Shown: one piece after another, positions 34,526 to 47,616 of the stretch
Numbering within the stretch: the first letter of the stretch is position 1
Layout of the letters: each line of letters begins with the position of its first letter
NCBI GenBank assembly: GCA_009760855.2
Contig: WPIO01000012.1
Coordinates: 8,180,001-8,244,000 of the forward strand
Direction of reading: 5' to 3'
Source of the DNA: Cristatella mucedo
Taxonomy: Eukaryota > Bryozoa > Phylactolaemata > Cristatellidae
DNA: 64,000 nucleotides
Notes under the pieces: model-generated
The model's input: only the letters and a program-made list of their open reading frames with translations
What the model was told of the DNA's origin: nothing
Database searches by the model: none
Made by a program: the position numbers and the translations under genes

Positions 34526-35654
34526 TATGGCCGCAGGTGTCCGGCGCCGGCAGTAGCGTACAACGATTCTCGTCCTTCACCAATAGCGAAACTCGACCAC
34601 CTGGCTTAAAGCCTGAGCACAACTGACTCACTGCTACGTTTAATGCCGCCTAACTAGGCAATGCGACATGACCGGCTAATAATCATTATATAAATAATTC
34701 AGGACTCACGAGTAATATTTCAGCAATCGCAATCTGATTGACGTAACACGTCTTTTCAGAGCTGCAAGCCGAAATAGCTGATTTTCGGACAGCATCGGGC
34801 GGCTCCTTCCTTTTGAAAAACCAGCGCGAACACTGACTCTTTTGCTTTTGCTGTCGAAAAAGTGAGCTCGCTCTTGGGATGCCTAAATCGATAATTGCCG
34901 GTCGGTCGAAATGGCTGGGATGGTAACATTCCAAGTCTCGTTTTGGAGGTCTCGAGCTCGACTCTTTGGAGTTGTCCTAGGAGTGCGCCATCATTTTGTG
35001 GCGCCTTGCTCTATTTGGACTACGGCTTACCGTTCAGTAATGATCGCATAGCAGGAGTCCCGCTTTATTTTTACAGCGTGTCATGTCGCTCGCGACTAGT
35101 AGTCTAGGGATGACAGCAGGCGAGCCCTGCGAAGCGGCGCCCCGTGAGCGCCTGCAGATTCAAAGTGTCTTCGCGTGTACCTCAAGAGCCAATGGAGCCA
35201 TCTACTTTTTCCAAAGGATGTATGAGCAAGCGAGGTCAGAGACCAGATAGCAAACGCTAAGATGATAAGGCTCGCGCGTGCTGGTGCCGGGCAATTGCCT
35301 GCGGAGAGATAAGCGGGCCTGTCCTGGGCGAGCCGAGAGGCTCATGTGCTAACGATGCGTAACTGGCTGCCGAGTTTTTCTTGTGTGGAACTTTCCGTTT
35401 GCACTCGCTATCGCAGACACCAAAGTTTGCTCTGAACGTCACACATCTCATGCCGAGATAAGCGGTACACTCCAAGGCACACAAATAACCCCGAGCCCTT
35501 TAACTCATTCCCCTCTCAGTCGAGAAGCGAAGGGTTTCTCCCTAGGTTATAATATGCTCGCGAACTAAAACTTTGAAGTGCTATTTACGCGTCACCATCG
35601 GCGACTGGCTGCAAACCGAATGAGGAGTATTCAAATTCGCCCGTGAATGGCTGT
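34526..35654. other. Spacer, nothing recognised
   Basis: No supported gene over 1.1 kb. CpG-rich compared with the left third of the window. Confidence 0.35.
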
Positions 35655-37895
35655 GTATATGTAATGTAATGTATCTCCGTCTCTAACTCCACAAAGCCAT
35701 ACAGACTATGTGGGTGTTACACAGGAGAGTTTTTTTATAGCTCACTCACAGCCTAAGCGGCTTTCGGTACGCATTCGGTAGCCAACAGGCTTCGTCTCAC
35801 GCAACAAAGAGAAAGTGGGAAGCATAGCAGAGTAAGGAGAGCAGAGTTGAGGTAGTGAGTAGCATCGAAGTAGCAGCTCAGGACCCCTGAAAAGAATGAG
35901 CCATAGTCGGCAGCAGGACAGTAGTTGTCGTTGCGTAAGAACTGTGGAAGCGAGTTCCACAGTCTAGGACCTGCAGAGCTACAGCTTGTGTCGCCGACAG
36001 TATTTGGGCGGAAAAATGGAACAGCTAATTTATTGTCATGACAGGACCTGAGGGCGCGAACAGGCTGAAACTGGTGCAGCAGTTCAGCAAGGTACGAAGG
36101 AGCCAAGCCGTGGCGTGCCTTGTGAGTCAGCGTAAGAACTTTCCTCTGTATCCGTTGCTCAAACGGCATCCACCCTAGCTCTTTTAGCAAAGGAGACACG
36201 TGCTCAAACCTCTGGGACTTGAAGATTAGCCTTGCAGCCATATTCATAGTCAGCTGCAATGGCCTAGTTGCTTTCTGTGGTAGCCCAACCAAAAGGGAAT
36301 TACAATAATCAAGCCGTGGCAGAACTAAGGAGCTAGTTAAGTCTTTTGCAAGCCACTGTGGAAGACTTATCTAATTTAATCTTAGACTAATCTTGGATAG
36401 GGATTGGACGTGATGGCTAGCTGCAGAAGCAGTCTTCTGAATGAAGCTTTTAAAATTGAGGCAGATGTCGAAAACGACACCTAAGTTTCGAGCACGTGGT
36501 GACGGTCGCACAACAGCATCACCTATTAGAAGAGCAAAGCCTTTTAATCCAGCCACACGCTTAGGGTGTCCTATGAACAGCAGTTTGGTTTTATTGTCAT
36601 TTAGTTTCAAAAAGTTTTCCGACATCCAGGATAAAATGTCGGCAAGGCAAGCATTAAGTTTAGAAGTTGCTGCAGCAAATTCCGACGGTTTGAATGACAA
36701 ATACAGCTGAGTATCGTCAGCATAAAAGTGATATCCTTTTCAATGGGCCTTAATAGGGCAGTGACATTCCCGTCATCGTTGCCACGTAGAATGTCATTGT
36801 TAACACGGAGGAGAGCAGTTTCAGTGGAGTGCTGCCTCTTGAAACCTGATTGAAATGTTTCTGACATTTCATTCTTTTCAATATGTTCAACCAGCTGCTT
36901 AGCAACATTTTTTTCACGAATCTTTGACAAGAAAGCAAGAAGGGAAACTGGGTGATAGTTCGCAAGGACCTCGGTATAAAATATAGGCTTTTTAAGTATG
37001 GGTCTACCGATTGCCGATTTGAAGGACTTGGGGACGACCCCTTTCCCAAACAAGCATTAAAAATCTCGATTATGGCAATGCTAAGTTGGTCTGCCAGTGA
37101 AGACCACAGAGATGATGTTATAGGGTGTTCAGGAGACGAGCTCTTTTTGCTACACCTTATTAAGTAAGGTAGCCACATCGCATGCATAAACCTCGGAAAA
37201 CCTTTTGAGGAAGGTCATGGGTTGTGATTCCGAAATTGCTTTAGTCGGAGGGGGCTTTATGGAGGCACGAATGTCCACAACTTTTTCAGTAAAGAAGGCT
37301 GAAAACCTTTCAGCTGAGCCGTCAATATCTGGGGAGTCACACCTCACAGCATTGGCCAGTACATGGTTTACTGTCTCATAACTCTGTTTAGGGTCCGACT
37401 GGCAGGAATTCAGCTTTCGAGTGAAAAAGAAGCCCTGGTTTTTTAAGCTCTGTATAGCGTTTCGCCAAGAGGGTAGTGGCGAGGCGAAATTGCGTTCTCC
37501 GTCATTATAGGCGATTTCTCTTTGCCAAGGGTGAGAGACGGAACTATGAACTCGAGGTTTGAGGTCGGTCTCATAAGATTCCAAATCGATGAAATGCGTG
37601 ACAGAGTCAAATAAGTAGACCTCCACTTCGTCAGCACTCGAGTTCGGCAGCAAAGATGCACTGAATGAGATGCGTATGCAGACAGTTTTACGGTGCCCTT
37701 TGAAGCTACTATGTGGGTGTTGCAGTGATGTTGTATGTCATCCTGCCACGCGTCCATGGCGCTGTTTTGAAAGTCTCTACTTCCCGCGGACGAGTTTCTA
37801 AAGGGCCGTTCAGCAACTGCAGACTGGGCTGAATTTGTATTATCCAACCAGAATGGACTTGCTCAAGATTGTCTCGTAGTGGACTGAGCCACAAC
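35655..37895 (-). mobile_element. LINE F2, longest copy, internally deleted
   Basis: From 5' to 3' on the minus strand there is a pre-RT region (open for 167 codons at 37150-37653, including AERFSAFFTEKVVDIRASI, the conserved lead-in of this LINE group). Then comes the RT start (SAIGRPILKKP, AKQLVEHIEKNEMSETFQSGF, HSTETALLRVNNDILRGN). The palm is then interrupted: sequence jumps from GNVTALL directly to a frame encoding [12 protein letters not shown], losing the LDLSxAFD and PQGSVLGP motifs. The C-terminal part (RPSPRARNLGVVFD, AARLIFKSQRFEHVSPLLKE, GPRLWNSLPQFL) and 3' UTR follow. The tail has TTACA units near 35660. Upstream of about 37.9 kb no endonuclease could be recognised. Confidence 0.88.
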
Positions 37896-38854
37896 TCGTC
37901 TACCGCGTCACCACGTTAGTTGTCGGATCTCTGAAGAGGTCCAAAACAAAACGAACGACGCACCTCTTTCACAGCACAGGGAGCATGAGACGATGCAATG
38001 TTTTTCGCTTAAACAACTCTACTATTGAACAAAAAGTACTTTGTAGTAGGGATCAAGCTTTTCAATAGACAAACTGATGAGCACGCACAACTGACGTGGA
38101 CTTACATTTAAGCAGCATTGTCTGAGAGTTCAGAGCCAAAACTTTTAATGTCTGTGCAAATGCAGAGCCAGCGGTAATTTGAGCTAAAGAGCGAAGTCAT
38201 CGAAGAGCCGACGACTTTCAAGTATGCTTTTGACAAGCTCGGGGAACCGCCTGCTGTTTCGCTAGAGACGAAGTGCCGAGCACCATTGGCAGACAGTCAA
38301 GCTTTCAAGAAGCTTTCAAGACTGTGAAGCTTCTCCGATGAAGAGCTAGCGGCTCGCATTCGACGCTTACATTCAGAATCAGCTTCCGCAGGGCCTGTCA
38401 TTATCCTTTTAAGGATTAATCGCAATTTAAGAGCTGTCGCGGAGGTAGCCTCGTTTTAGACTGGTAGAGAGAGGCACATCGAGCGGCACTCGGCATCCTA
38501 TTTAATATTGAGATACACCTTTTTGCTTAGACGAGTTCCGGACGACGCGAACTCCAACAAAAATTTGAGCTTTCGAAAAATGATAAATAGCCATTTTGTA
38601 TGCTATGGCTACTGAGCCTTTCTGGGAGGCGAAACTTCCGCTCGCTACCATAGGCTGTTGCTTTTTTTTATAGAGAGAGGCTGCGTCCGGAAGGTAGCCT
38701 TGGGCTTGAAGTTTGAAGTTCTAAAAGTGGGCGAAGTAGTCGCTTTCTTTGCGGGGGGGGCTACACAAACCAATCTCATCGGCGTTCTTTTTCTTCCTAC
38801 GGTCTGATTTCACAAATGGCTACCATTTCTGCAGAGGAATTTCACGGAGGAGGG
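37896..38854. other. Spacer, nothing recognised
   Basis: No supported gene. The left part could still hold unrecognised 5' sequence of the F2 element. Confidence 0.35.
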
Positions 38855-38930
38855 GTGGCTAGCAAGGCCCGCTGGCTGGGACGTATAGGTTCGAAGCCAA
38901 GCTTTAGGGTCTATTTCCAGAGGGCAGATA
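38855..38930 (+). mobile_element. Possible tRNA-like SINE head
   Basis: The plus strand has an A-box-like gtggctagcaaggcc and a B-box-like aggttcgaagcc at tRNA spacing. No family match was found elsewhere in the window, and stems do not fold cleanly. Low confidence. Confidence 0.25.
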
Positions 38931-39271
38931 TCATGCCTAGAAGGATGCCGATACAATCGCAGTTCGTGCGGCGTCCCTTCTGAGCTCTACTCCCAACGTG
39001 ATTTCGTGGGAAGAGCCCGCGGTTCAGAAACCGCTACAAAATTTAACTTCTCATATCGGCTCTGTGGACTTCTGCATCAGCGATGATCTTTGGGTACCTC
39101 AGAGTAGCAAGTGGCCTAAGGATGTAAATATTCGGACAGGTTTTGTCTGGTTGATCTGACGCGGTAGGGCAGTGGGGCAACATGTATTCCCTCCTTCGCT
39201 GAAGCCTGACAGATCTTTTGGTTGGCCAACGTGAGTCCAGGGAGGGGGGTTACCAGGCTTAACATGTTTAA
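38931..39271. other. Spacer, nothing recognised
   Basis: No gene or repeat identified. Confidence 0.3.
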
Positions 39272-40141
39272 TTGTGTTACTGTATTATGTGTTACTGTAT
39301 GTATATATATTGTATTACTCCGAACTTATGTGAATTCAGAATAGACGCTTACTTGAAGTTTTCGCGAGGCAGCACTGGCAGCTCTCGCAGCTTGGCAGCA
39401 TGCATATTCGTAGCGGCATTTGAACGCATTAGTCTGCTGAGTGCGGATGCCCTAAAGGCAGAGGTAAGTTGATGTCCGATGTAAAACTCATTGTCTGAAA
39501 TTACAGCTGTTAATCTAGATGATGGCAAGGGTCGTAAGCGGATCACTGTAACGCAGGTGCAGCCAATAGTTGAAGCTCTGCAGGTTGAGATCGGGAAACT
39601 TAATATAAGGCTTGATAGGCCAGAGCTTATGATTTTCCAAGAGAGCTGCTACAAGAGAATTAGAAGAACTACAGAGAGCTACAGGGACCGGCTGCTGGTA
39701 ACTTGCATGTGCCTGGTACCTTCGCCCTTACTGAAGATGTGGGAAACCAAGTAGCAGTGTTTCCTGTGCCGGTCATAGCTGCTGCGGAGCCTGTGACTGT
39801 TGCAATGTTGAGATTATTAAAATCTGATATGATGCTGGGAAATCTGCCTTTCTATCTGCGACCAAGCAGCTGATGGATGGTGTGTGTACTGGGAGTCATT
39901 CTTAGCTGAAAACTCCAGATACCTGCCTAATGACGAACGGTGTTTTGGCATTGTTCACTGTGCGAAAAATGTTCGATCCCATATGTCTATGCTTCATGAT
40001 GACGGAGGAATTGGATTTCTTGTTTTGATGTGTAGAAGTTTATTTGTTCACTGCATTTCAAAAGAATGCCAGTGGGTGTGCGCTCACCTAAGAGGTGTCT
40101 ACAAACAAAACGATGTCTATCCTACCCGACAGATTATTTAA
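39272..40141 (+). other. Block of short open frames, possible decayed coding sequence
   Basis: Three plus-strand frames follow each other: 39272-39472, 39491-39754 (with VTQVQPIVEALQVEIGKLNI) and 39884-40141 (with NDERCFGIVHCAKNVRSHMS). A GTAAGT at 39464 and a TTACAG at 39501-39506 look like a 43-base intron, but joining there gives a stop within four codons. I recognise no family. It may be the remains of a transposon or host gene. Confidence 0.25.
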
Positions 40142-41034
40142 ATAGTGAGCAACTGTGCAGTTAAGTCTACTCCTGCGTGTTCTGTGAGCACTATTTGTAT
40201 TCCAGTTTTGAGATTGTTTCATACATCCATCGATATAGATAGGGCTTAAGCTCATGATGATGACCTGTCTAGCAAAGTAAGTACTGCCTACCTAAATGTC
40301 TGAAGAGTCGTGGGTTCCAGAGACACGTCGTAGCCCAGGTCCTAGCCCAACCGTCGATGGTGGAGATGGAGACAAGACAGCTATACCGATGGCTGTGAAG
40401 GCGGCGTCTGAAAAATCTTCGGGATTAATTTTGGCTAGAGCCTAGCGAGGCGTAAAAGTCAAGCATTGACACATACCGTACGGTACAAGTAGTTTGCCGG
40501 TCGAGGCTCAGGTGCCGGATGTATTTGTAGCGCATCGGCAAGGATTAGCACCGCTACTTGCTCTGCATTCGTGGCCTATGACTAATAGGGCAGAAGCCGT
40601 AATTATTCTGGCTACGCCCTTAATCGTGCTGAAAGTCAGCGCCCGATACCAAGAATCGGCCAATGACAATAAAATACTGATGCACGCGAATTAACGTCAC
40701 TCAGGCAAACTGTAGCAGCGTGGGCGCTACTCGGGACTTTATTCTGATCGTGCTTTAAATTGAGTCCTATTTGCAGGCTTCTCTGGAACTCGGCCGCCTC
40801 CGTACTGAAGTCAGATCGCCAACGATTTGCCTGCACACTTTAGCCTCGACGGCCTTAGCCTAAAGTTCATAATTATCAAACCATGCAAGCACTGCTAAAC
40901 ACCATGTCTCAACAAAAGTGATAGTCCGTGAGATGTTACGTAAAGCTAGTATCGTGAACCGAGCGCCTATTCTAGCACCAAGATTCAAATTTTGTCGGCC
41001 CTACTTGGTTGGTTTTTGAGCGTAAGGTCGAGAG
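40142..41034. other. Spacer, nothing recognised
   Basis: No supported gene. A 12-base palindrome TACCGTACGGTA lies near 40474-40485. Confidence 0.35.
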
Positions 41035-41198
<164 letters not shown>

Positions 41199-42536
41199 CT
41201 TTTTAGCTTTCGGGAAGAGTGTATGCTGAGCTCCATTGCTGACACGATCGAGCTCAAATAGTTGTGCGTTCTCAAAGGAATTAAGAATCGGGGTTTGGAA
41301 GTTACAGGTTTAACTATTAGTAGCTCCTTGACATTTTGTGCTTCCCTCTTAGATTTACGATATCCCTTCAGAATATTTATTGATTTATAAATCCGACCCA
41401 TATTTCGACAACAGAAACAGGCACATAAGCGAGCGAGTACATTTATACACACGTACACAGAAAAGCACACTTGTACGCGCACACACACACAAACATCCAC
41501 ACTCTCTTACTCACAACCAGGCACGCATAAGAACAGTAAAAGACACGCACAACTCTCACATTCAATAGATGAAATAATCATCTGGTTTTGTATATCTTGT
41601 ACTAAAGTTACAAGGACGACTTGCCATATCTTTCTAACTTTCTAGCACTCCTATATCCTTTGTCATATTTAGAGCAATCCAGTGCCTAGCTCAATCAAGC
41701 GCCGTCAAAGTGTAACAGCAATGTAGCTAGAAAAGAAAACAAATCAACTCGATCTCTAGACATGGTCTAGAGTCAAGGTCAAGGAAAGCTAAATTTTGCT
41801 AGGTCTCGAATAAAGAGGCCCTCAGCTGGTTTGCATGCTTATATATTGAATATAGCTTATCGTATGGGCTCAAGAGCTCTGCCGAAGAGGACTCTCGTCG
41901 ACCGTCAAAAAGGAAGTGCCCGATTCAGGGCTAGGTGTGGGCGGTTCAGCTGGCTAGAACGCCTCTCGGGACGAAAGCACATGCTCCCAGCAGTCTTTTA
42001 ACGACAAGGGCAGCTGCCAGTTTTTGTTCCGACCGTACAGACAGGAGCCGAGAGCGCAAGAAGGCTGATGTAAGCTCTGCCAGCCACGGCTCGCCAATCG
42101 GCCGCGGGCCCTCTAGCGAGCCGATGAGATTTTCGACTTTCGCATGCCGTCCGACCTTGTGCCGTTGAAGCTCAGCAAGCAATCAGGAAGGAGGGCCCTT
42201 GGCCGGCCGTATTTCCCCTCTGGCCCCGAGACGGGCCTGGTGGCGCTGTCCGAATGTGCGCTGCTCGCTGCCTTTCTTAGTGGTGCTGCTCCATTTGCAG
42301 TGAGACGTGGCGTGCTCTCAGCAGAGGTCTCCGCATTCCTGGATTCGCTGTACTAACTAATGTTTAATGTTTGTCCATCTGTCTTGGGTCGCCCCCCCCC
42401 CCAGTAACTGGCTCTTAATCCAGGGACTTTGACGGATCGGTGAGCAGAGGCTCCGAGGTCGAGGTCGAACGTGCAGCCAAACTGCACTGCGTATCGACCG
42501 TTGCCCAGCAGCTCGAACATAATATAAATCATCCGT
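41199..42536. other. Spacer, nothing recognised
   Basis: No supported gene. A short CA-rich run lies at about 41448-41495 and a 10-base C run at about 42393-42402. GC rises around 41900-42350 without a recognisable reading frame. Confidence 0.35.
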
Positions 42537-42636
42537 ATAATGCCCTAAGAGAGCTTAATCTCTTTTCAGACGGTGCACATACGCCTTGGGCCTCGAGCCC
42601 ACGACCTCGGCCAGACCTTGGTTGGGGCGAGCGTAT
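42537..42636 (-). mobile_element. SINE A copy, 5' end lost
   Basis: The reverse complement shows GGGCTCGAGGCCC (B-box region), GTCTGAAAAGAGATTAAG, CTCTCTTAGGGC and ATTATACGG, matching SINE A. The A-box side is missing beyond about 42640. Confidence 0.65.
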
Positions 42637-44477
42637 AGTAAGCTATCGATTACATCCTTGGCACTTCGAGGCTTCAGCGATTTGCTTGAGCGAGAACTAG
42701 TTACTGGGCCAGGCCCAGAAAGAGAGCGATCTCACGAAACGCAGACATCGAGTAGCTCATCAGCTTCAGACCCAAGAAACCACTCGCTGCTGGAAATTGA
42801 CGATAGATCATGTGCTCCGCCTGCCTTAATCAGACTTAACTGCTCATTACTTCTTCTGATGAGGTAAAATCTATCCTAAGACATAGCAGTTTGACGCACA
42901 AACGTACATTTAAAATAAAATATTGATTAACGTGATTGCGTACATGAGGCAGTGAACTGAAGGGCTTTCTACACTAAGCAGTGCACTGATATTTAATCTA
43001 ATGAGAACAGAAAGTAGCGGATCCAGATACTCACACTTGCAGAGCGACAGTGTTCCTGTTCTTGGATCGGTATGGCTATTGGTATTGCTACGATATTGCG
43101 GTCTCGGTTACATCACAGGCAGAAGCAGCAGAAGCTGCATGTAGTCACACCAAGACATGAATTCCTTCAATCATACGACTCGTCCATGCAACCTGTATGT
43201 GTTATTCAACGTGACATTAAACTTGCAGAACCAACGAAGAGCTACGAGAGTATTTCAGTATTAAGCCGAATTATAGAAATCGTTTGATTTCTGTACTAAG
43301 AATTATTAGCTTTTTTCAGGGATGCAAGAAAACAGTAATTAGGGAACTAGAGGCAGTAACTTTACGGGCGTAGCTTTCATGTACACTGTCCAGAGCAGGG
43401 AGCTTTTCGAACAAGCAAATCCGCTACAATTCACACCAATGGTACTGAGTGCGTGGTGCTCTAGCTTGAATTTCGTAAATTTCGTCCTTCTCTTCAGCGA
43501 TGGCAACTTCTGTATCAGCATCAACAACAGCTGCTGCCAGTAACCCTTAGTCAGAACACGACGTCAGGCAACTGGCGCACCGGTTGAACCACGACTTCAG
43601 AACAATGCTGCTGCACCAATGGTGCTGCATCGTCAGAATAATACTGGTGCACCAGCTGGACTTCGTCTTCAGACGGACCTGCGCATTTAATTGCACCCAG
43701 AGGCTCCCTGATGTGAAGCCACACGGCTGCTTAGTTCAGTGAGCTGAGCATCTCTGGTTTATTGGAACTTTGCGAACCACCTGCATTTATCCTAACTCAT
43801 CAAACCCCTGTCAGCGTGAAGCAGCGCTCAAGCGCTGCAGCAGGAAAGGAATTTTCCGGTTGGACTAGGCAGTGAAACGCTCGCAGCTCTAGTGCCATGT
43901 CATGATGCATAGATAAAAAGGTAGCAACTGTCTTTTGGCCATGATCACGTATTCTTTATTGATAATTCAAATCCATTATCTCCTAACATTGCCAGTTGAT
44001 CCTTAACAGTTTTAGTCGCTTCGCTTCTGTAGGCTGCGAAATCCAGCAACTAAGAACATCAGCAAGCCTTATTATTATTATTAAAATTCTTCTTCTTATT
44101 ATTATTACAGGCAGTTGCTCTCCAAATTCATTTTTCTTCGACAGCACTGCAAGTCAACCTGCTTTTCTCGAGATGTCTCTAGTCAAACGCATGCCGAAAA
44201 TGACGTTGAAGAGCCAGCTGGTCAACTTTCTCAATTCATACAAGCATATTGTTTGTAGAATTCGCTAAGTGCTCAAATGGACTGGGCTTTTCTCCATTAA
44301 CTTCCGCATCAGCGTGCTTCAACCAAGGAATTAGCGCGGATCGAGTTTTTAGTCTGACGCAGACCCACTCTTCATGAAGACAGTTTTGGCTTGCCTCTAC
44401 GCGGCGATGCATTTTTCTCATTGGAGACATGGCTAGTTAGACCCTTTTTTGAGGCACGATAAAATAAAGTAAATGAA
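42637..44477. other. 1.8-kb non-coding stretch
   Basis: No supported gene. A TTA/TTC-rich run lies at about 44068-44108 and may be a LINE tail without its body. Near 43580-43670 a caatgctgctgcaccaatgg-like phrase is loosely repeated. Confidence 0.35.
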
Positions 44478-44642
44478 TGCTAGCTGATGTAACAGCCTCT
44501 TTTGCATAGTGACAGAAGAGCCTTTGCGACTATTTCCACCACTTGCAGTGGCAGTCGCCCACCACAGAATTCGAACCCACGACCTCGGGACGGAAGTCGT
44601 GAAAAGCAACCGCCTTTATCTAGTGTGCCATCACGGCTTAAT
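44478..44642 (-). mobile_element. SINE B copy
   Basis: The reverse complement reads GGCGGTTGCTTTTCACGACT, then a B box GGGTTCGAATTC, the body GGTGGGCGACTGCCACTGCA, and the 3' hairpin region CTCTTCTG...CAAAAGAG. It ends GCTGTTACATCAGC. It is the best match to the copy at 34362. Confidence 0.7.
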
Positions 44643-47480
44643 AAGCTCTCCTCGCCAGCATAAAAAAGTATCCTCTTTGACTCTTTTCTAAATCCCTAAT
44701 GGCATATGCAGTGTATGGGCTCATTATTGACTCCAAAGGATAATATTCATTTATAGATATTGCAATAGGTGCAAGATATGACGCTGGCAAAAAATCTAGC
44801 AATGTACCATGCTTTGAAAAAAGCGTTTTAGACCAGTCCCAGTTGCTTAACACGAAGAAGTTTAATTTTTCATAAAATCACCGAGAAACTTAAAATGTAT
44901 CCCAACAATTTTAAGAAGCTCTTCAGCATAAGGTCACTTAATATCATCAGGGCTTCAAATAAAAGCACCGGTGAAACAATCTTTAAGTAGTAAATTTAGT
45001 GAAGAAGTAATTGGTTTTTTTTCCGTTGTGTGGTTATGCGCTCTAACTAAAATTGGATGTTTTCTAAATTCTGGACGGTGGACCATTGCACTCAATGGAT
45101 TCTAGTATGGCACGTGGGCTGTCTAAGTCTCGACACCTACTTGTAAGGAAAAATAAATGCATACATTCAGGGGATTCAGGAATTCAGGCTGCTCAAGTTG
45201 CTAACTGATTGTGTGCCTCATCATTTATGTTTTGCCTTGAATACATAGATACAAATTTGAGAGGTTGGAAAATTTAACACCTTCCCGAATAGCTGCTAAA
45301 CTCCTCGAATTAGCAAAGCGCTGGCCAATCGCTAGCAATTCCAAAATCTTTCAACTAAAGCAGAGTAGCATTCATGAAGTTACAACTAAAACTGCTAATA
45401 GCTGCTCACTCGGAACAAATTCTGGGTGCAGATTCTATATTGGCTTTATTAGGAATTATTATTTAAGGAAGTGTGCGTTCAATTAAACACGTGAACGGGC
45501 ATTAACTAAATGCATACACATCAATGAAAAAATGCATATTAGCGAACGAACTCCAATATAAGGTGGCCTATTTTAATCAAGTCAGCTAAAGACTACCTGT
45601 GAAAACCCTTCACATTAACACTAAACATAAACGTAGAAATTTAAAATCAATTGCTAAAAATAGGATGCACTAAGCTATCTAAAGTCACTAGTAGTAACTA
45701 ATGAACATTTAAACAGGAAAAATGAATCAGGTGCTTGCTTTTCTTTGGAGCCAACAAACATTAATGGCCTTTATATAATGAAGATGTTAAGAAACTATTA
45801 TCAATGGATAATGCAATAACAATTTAAACTATACTTTCGCGGAGAAACGTGTATGCATAGAATCAGCCCCCCCCCCCGACTTATGAAATATATAGGGGCC
45901 AGAAAACCTGTCGTGGGTCGAATTTTCCCAAGTCAAGAATGGTATTTGTTACGTTCTAATTTTATACGTTCTGACGAAGACAAAGAGAGGACAACGGAAT
46001 AACTTTTTTAAATGCATAAAAAATGACAAATAATTAGATAGTAGCAAGTAATTAAGATTATATTTACGTACCACAACGCGAAGTATTTTTGGGCATACAT
46101 AAGCTGGTAGTTGTAGTACTGTACGTTAATTATTTTTGGGAGGAGGAGTTGGCCGGTCTTGCTGCAAGATCATCAACTTCTCCTTCTCCTTCATCCTCTT
46201 CATCCAACTTCTTGTTCGTGTAAACTCTCATGACTGGTAGATGGCCGAAGTGAATCAGCTGCTTTGCTAGTGGAAAGCTGAAATTCGCTCATTTCTATTT
46301 TCTGAAATCAGAATCGAGCTTTGACTGTTTTGCTTGTTTTTCCTTTATCGGAAAATTTCATGGTAACGGGCAGAAAAATCATTAAACTGTCTTTCAACTT
46401 AAAGGTATCATTCTAAGCTGCAGTAATTTTTTCAAGAATTTTTCTACCATATTCTCTTTTAAGTACGACACTCATTTTTTCCTCAAGAGAATTGTTCTCA
46501 TGTGCTTCTGTTTTGCACCAGCGGGAGAGTTAATACTTTTGCATTTTTCAGCCATCTCAAAATAGGCACACTATCAACTAAAATAGTAAATAAAGGAATA
46601 AAGTAGCGAACGATATAATCACAGCACAAAACACGAGAATTTACGAGATCACTCTGAAAAAGTCTAACCTCTAGCAAGTCACGCAACCAAGAAAGAGCCT
46701 CCAGTACCCACAATGCATAGCTGTCAGACATCGTTTCCTCCGTACTGTTTTTGGCATTATCAAATATAATGAACACGCGTGGATTTTGAAAGTTTTCTTT
46801 TATAAATTTTGATTTTCAATGTTTCTTCGTGACCGTGGCCGAGTTAATATTGCCAAATTTTTGTGAGTCCAACGATCGTAAGTCGGGGACTGACTGTATA
46901 TTTAACTAGCCGTCTGAAGACTACGAGCAAACCATGAACATGATAACCATTACTTAGATAAGCATGCACAAGCCATCAACATTAGCAATTATTTTTTGCT
47001 CTAGCAATAGCAGCGAAGAATAAATAGCTTATTGCTAGGACTTGCTTCACTAATTTGAGCAAGAATCGCAGCAATGAGACCAGCCTAAGACGTGTGACCA
47101 GCTTGGCTTCCTCAGGTAGCTAGCCATTCCTACCCCCCCCCCCGATCCACTTAGAGTGGTGGAGGTATTTAATTTATTTCTGTTTTTCGAAGGTCAGGCG
47201 ACTTGGCGTAATTTGAGTGGATCAATTAAACACTTTCACACGTCATTTGAGTTATTTAACAGATCTTCAGACTGGAGGCTGGAACTCCATATCGGCCAGA
47301 TTATGATAAACCTAGCGATTATTAGCGGTTCCTGGTTACAAATGCTTGTCATGAGAGTTTAAAAAAGATCAGGAATATCACAGCTCAGACGAGATCAGTA
47401 GCGCGATCACACAGTATACAAGTAGCACGTCCAGCATGTGAGAAGTAGTCCAGCACATCAACTGTGTGCAAGGCAGCAGT
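44643..47480. other. 2.8-kb AT-rich non-coding stretch
   Basis: No recognisable gene or repeat family. C runs lie at about 45868-45877 and 47132-47141. The frames present are under 100 codons and lack motifs. Confidence 0.4.
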
Positions 47481-47616
47481 CTCGGATCTCAAGTCTAGAT
47501 TCTTGAATCTCGGAGCTCGTATGTTAGAGCTCGAGCCTCGGAGCTCGAATCTCGGTTCTTAAATCTCGGAGCTCGAATCTCGGAGCTCGAATCTCGGAGC
47601 TCGAACCTCGGAGCTC
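47481..47616. repeat. GAGCTC minisatellite, 14-base unit
   Basis: The unit tcggagctcgaatc is repeated head to tail. The last units (about 47553-47616) are nearly identical and the earlier ones diverged. Each unit carries the palindrome GAGCTC. Confidence 0.9.

Noticed and set aside
39464-39506. 43-base intron joining two plus-strand frames
   Set aside because: The donor is in phase 0 but the acceptor frame needs phase 1. Joining gives a TAG within four codons.
47481-47616. CRISPR-like array
   Set aside because: Units are 14 bases and contiguous without unique spacers, in eukaryotic DNA. It is a minisatellite.
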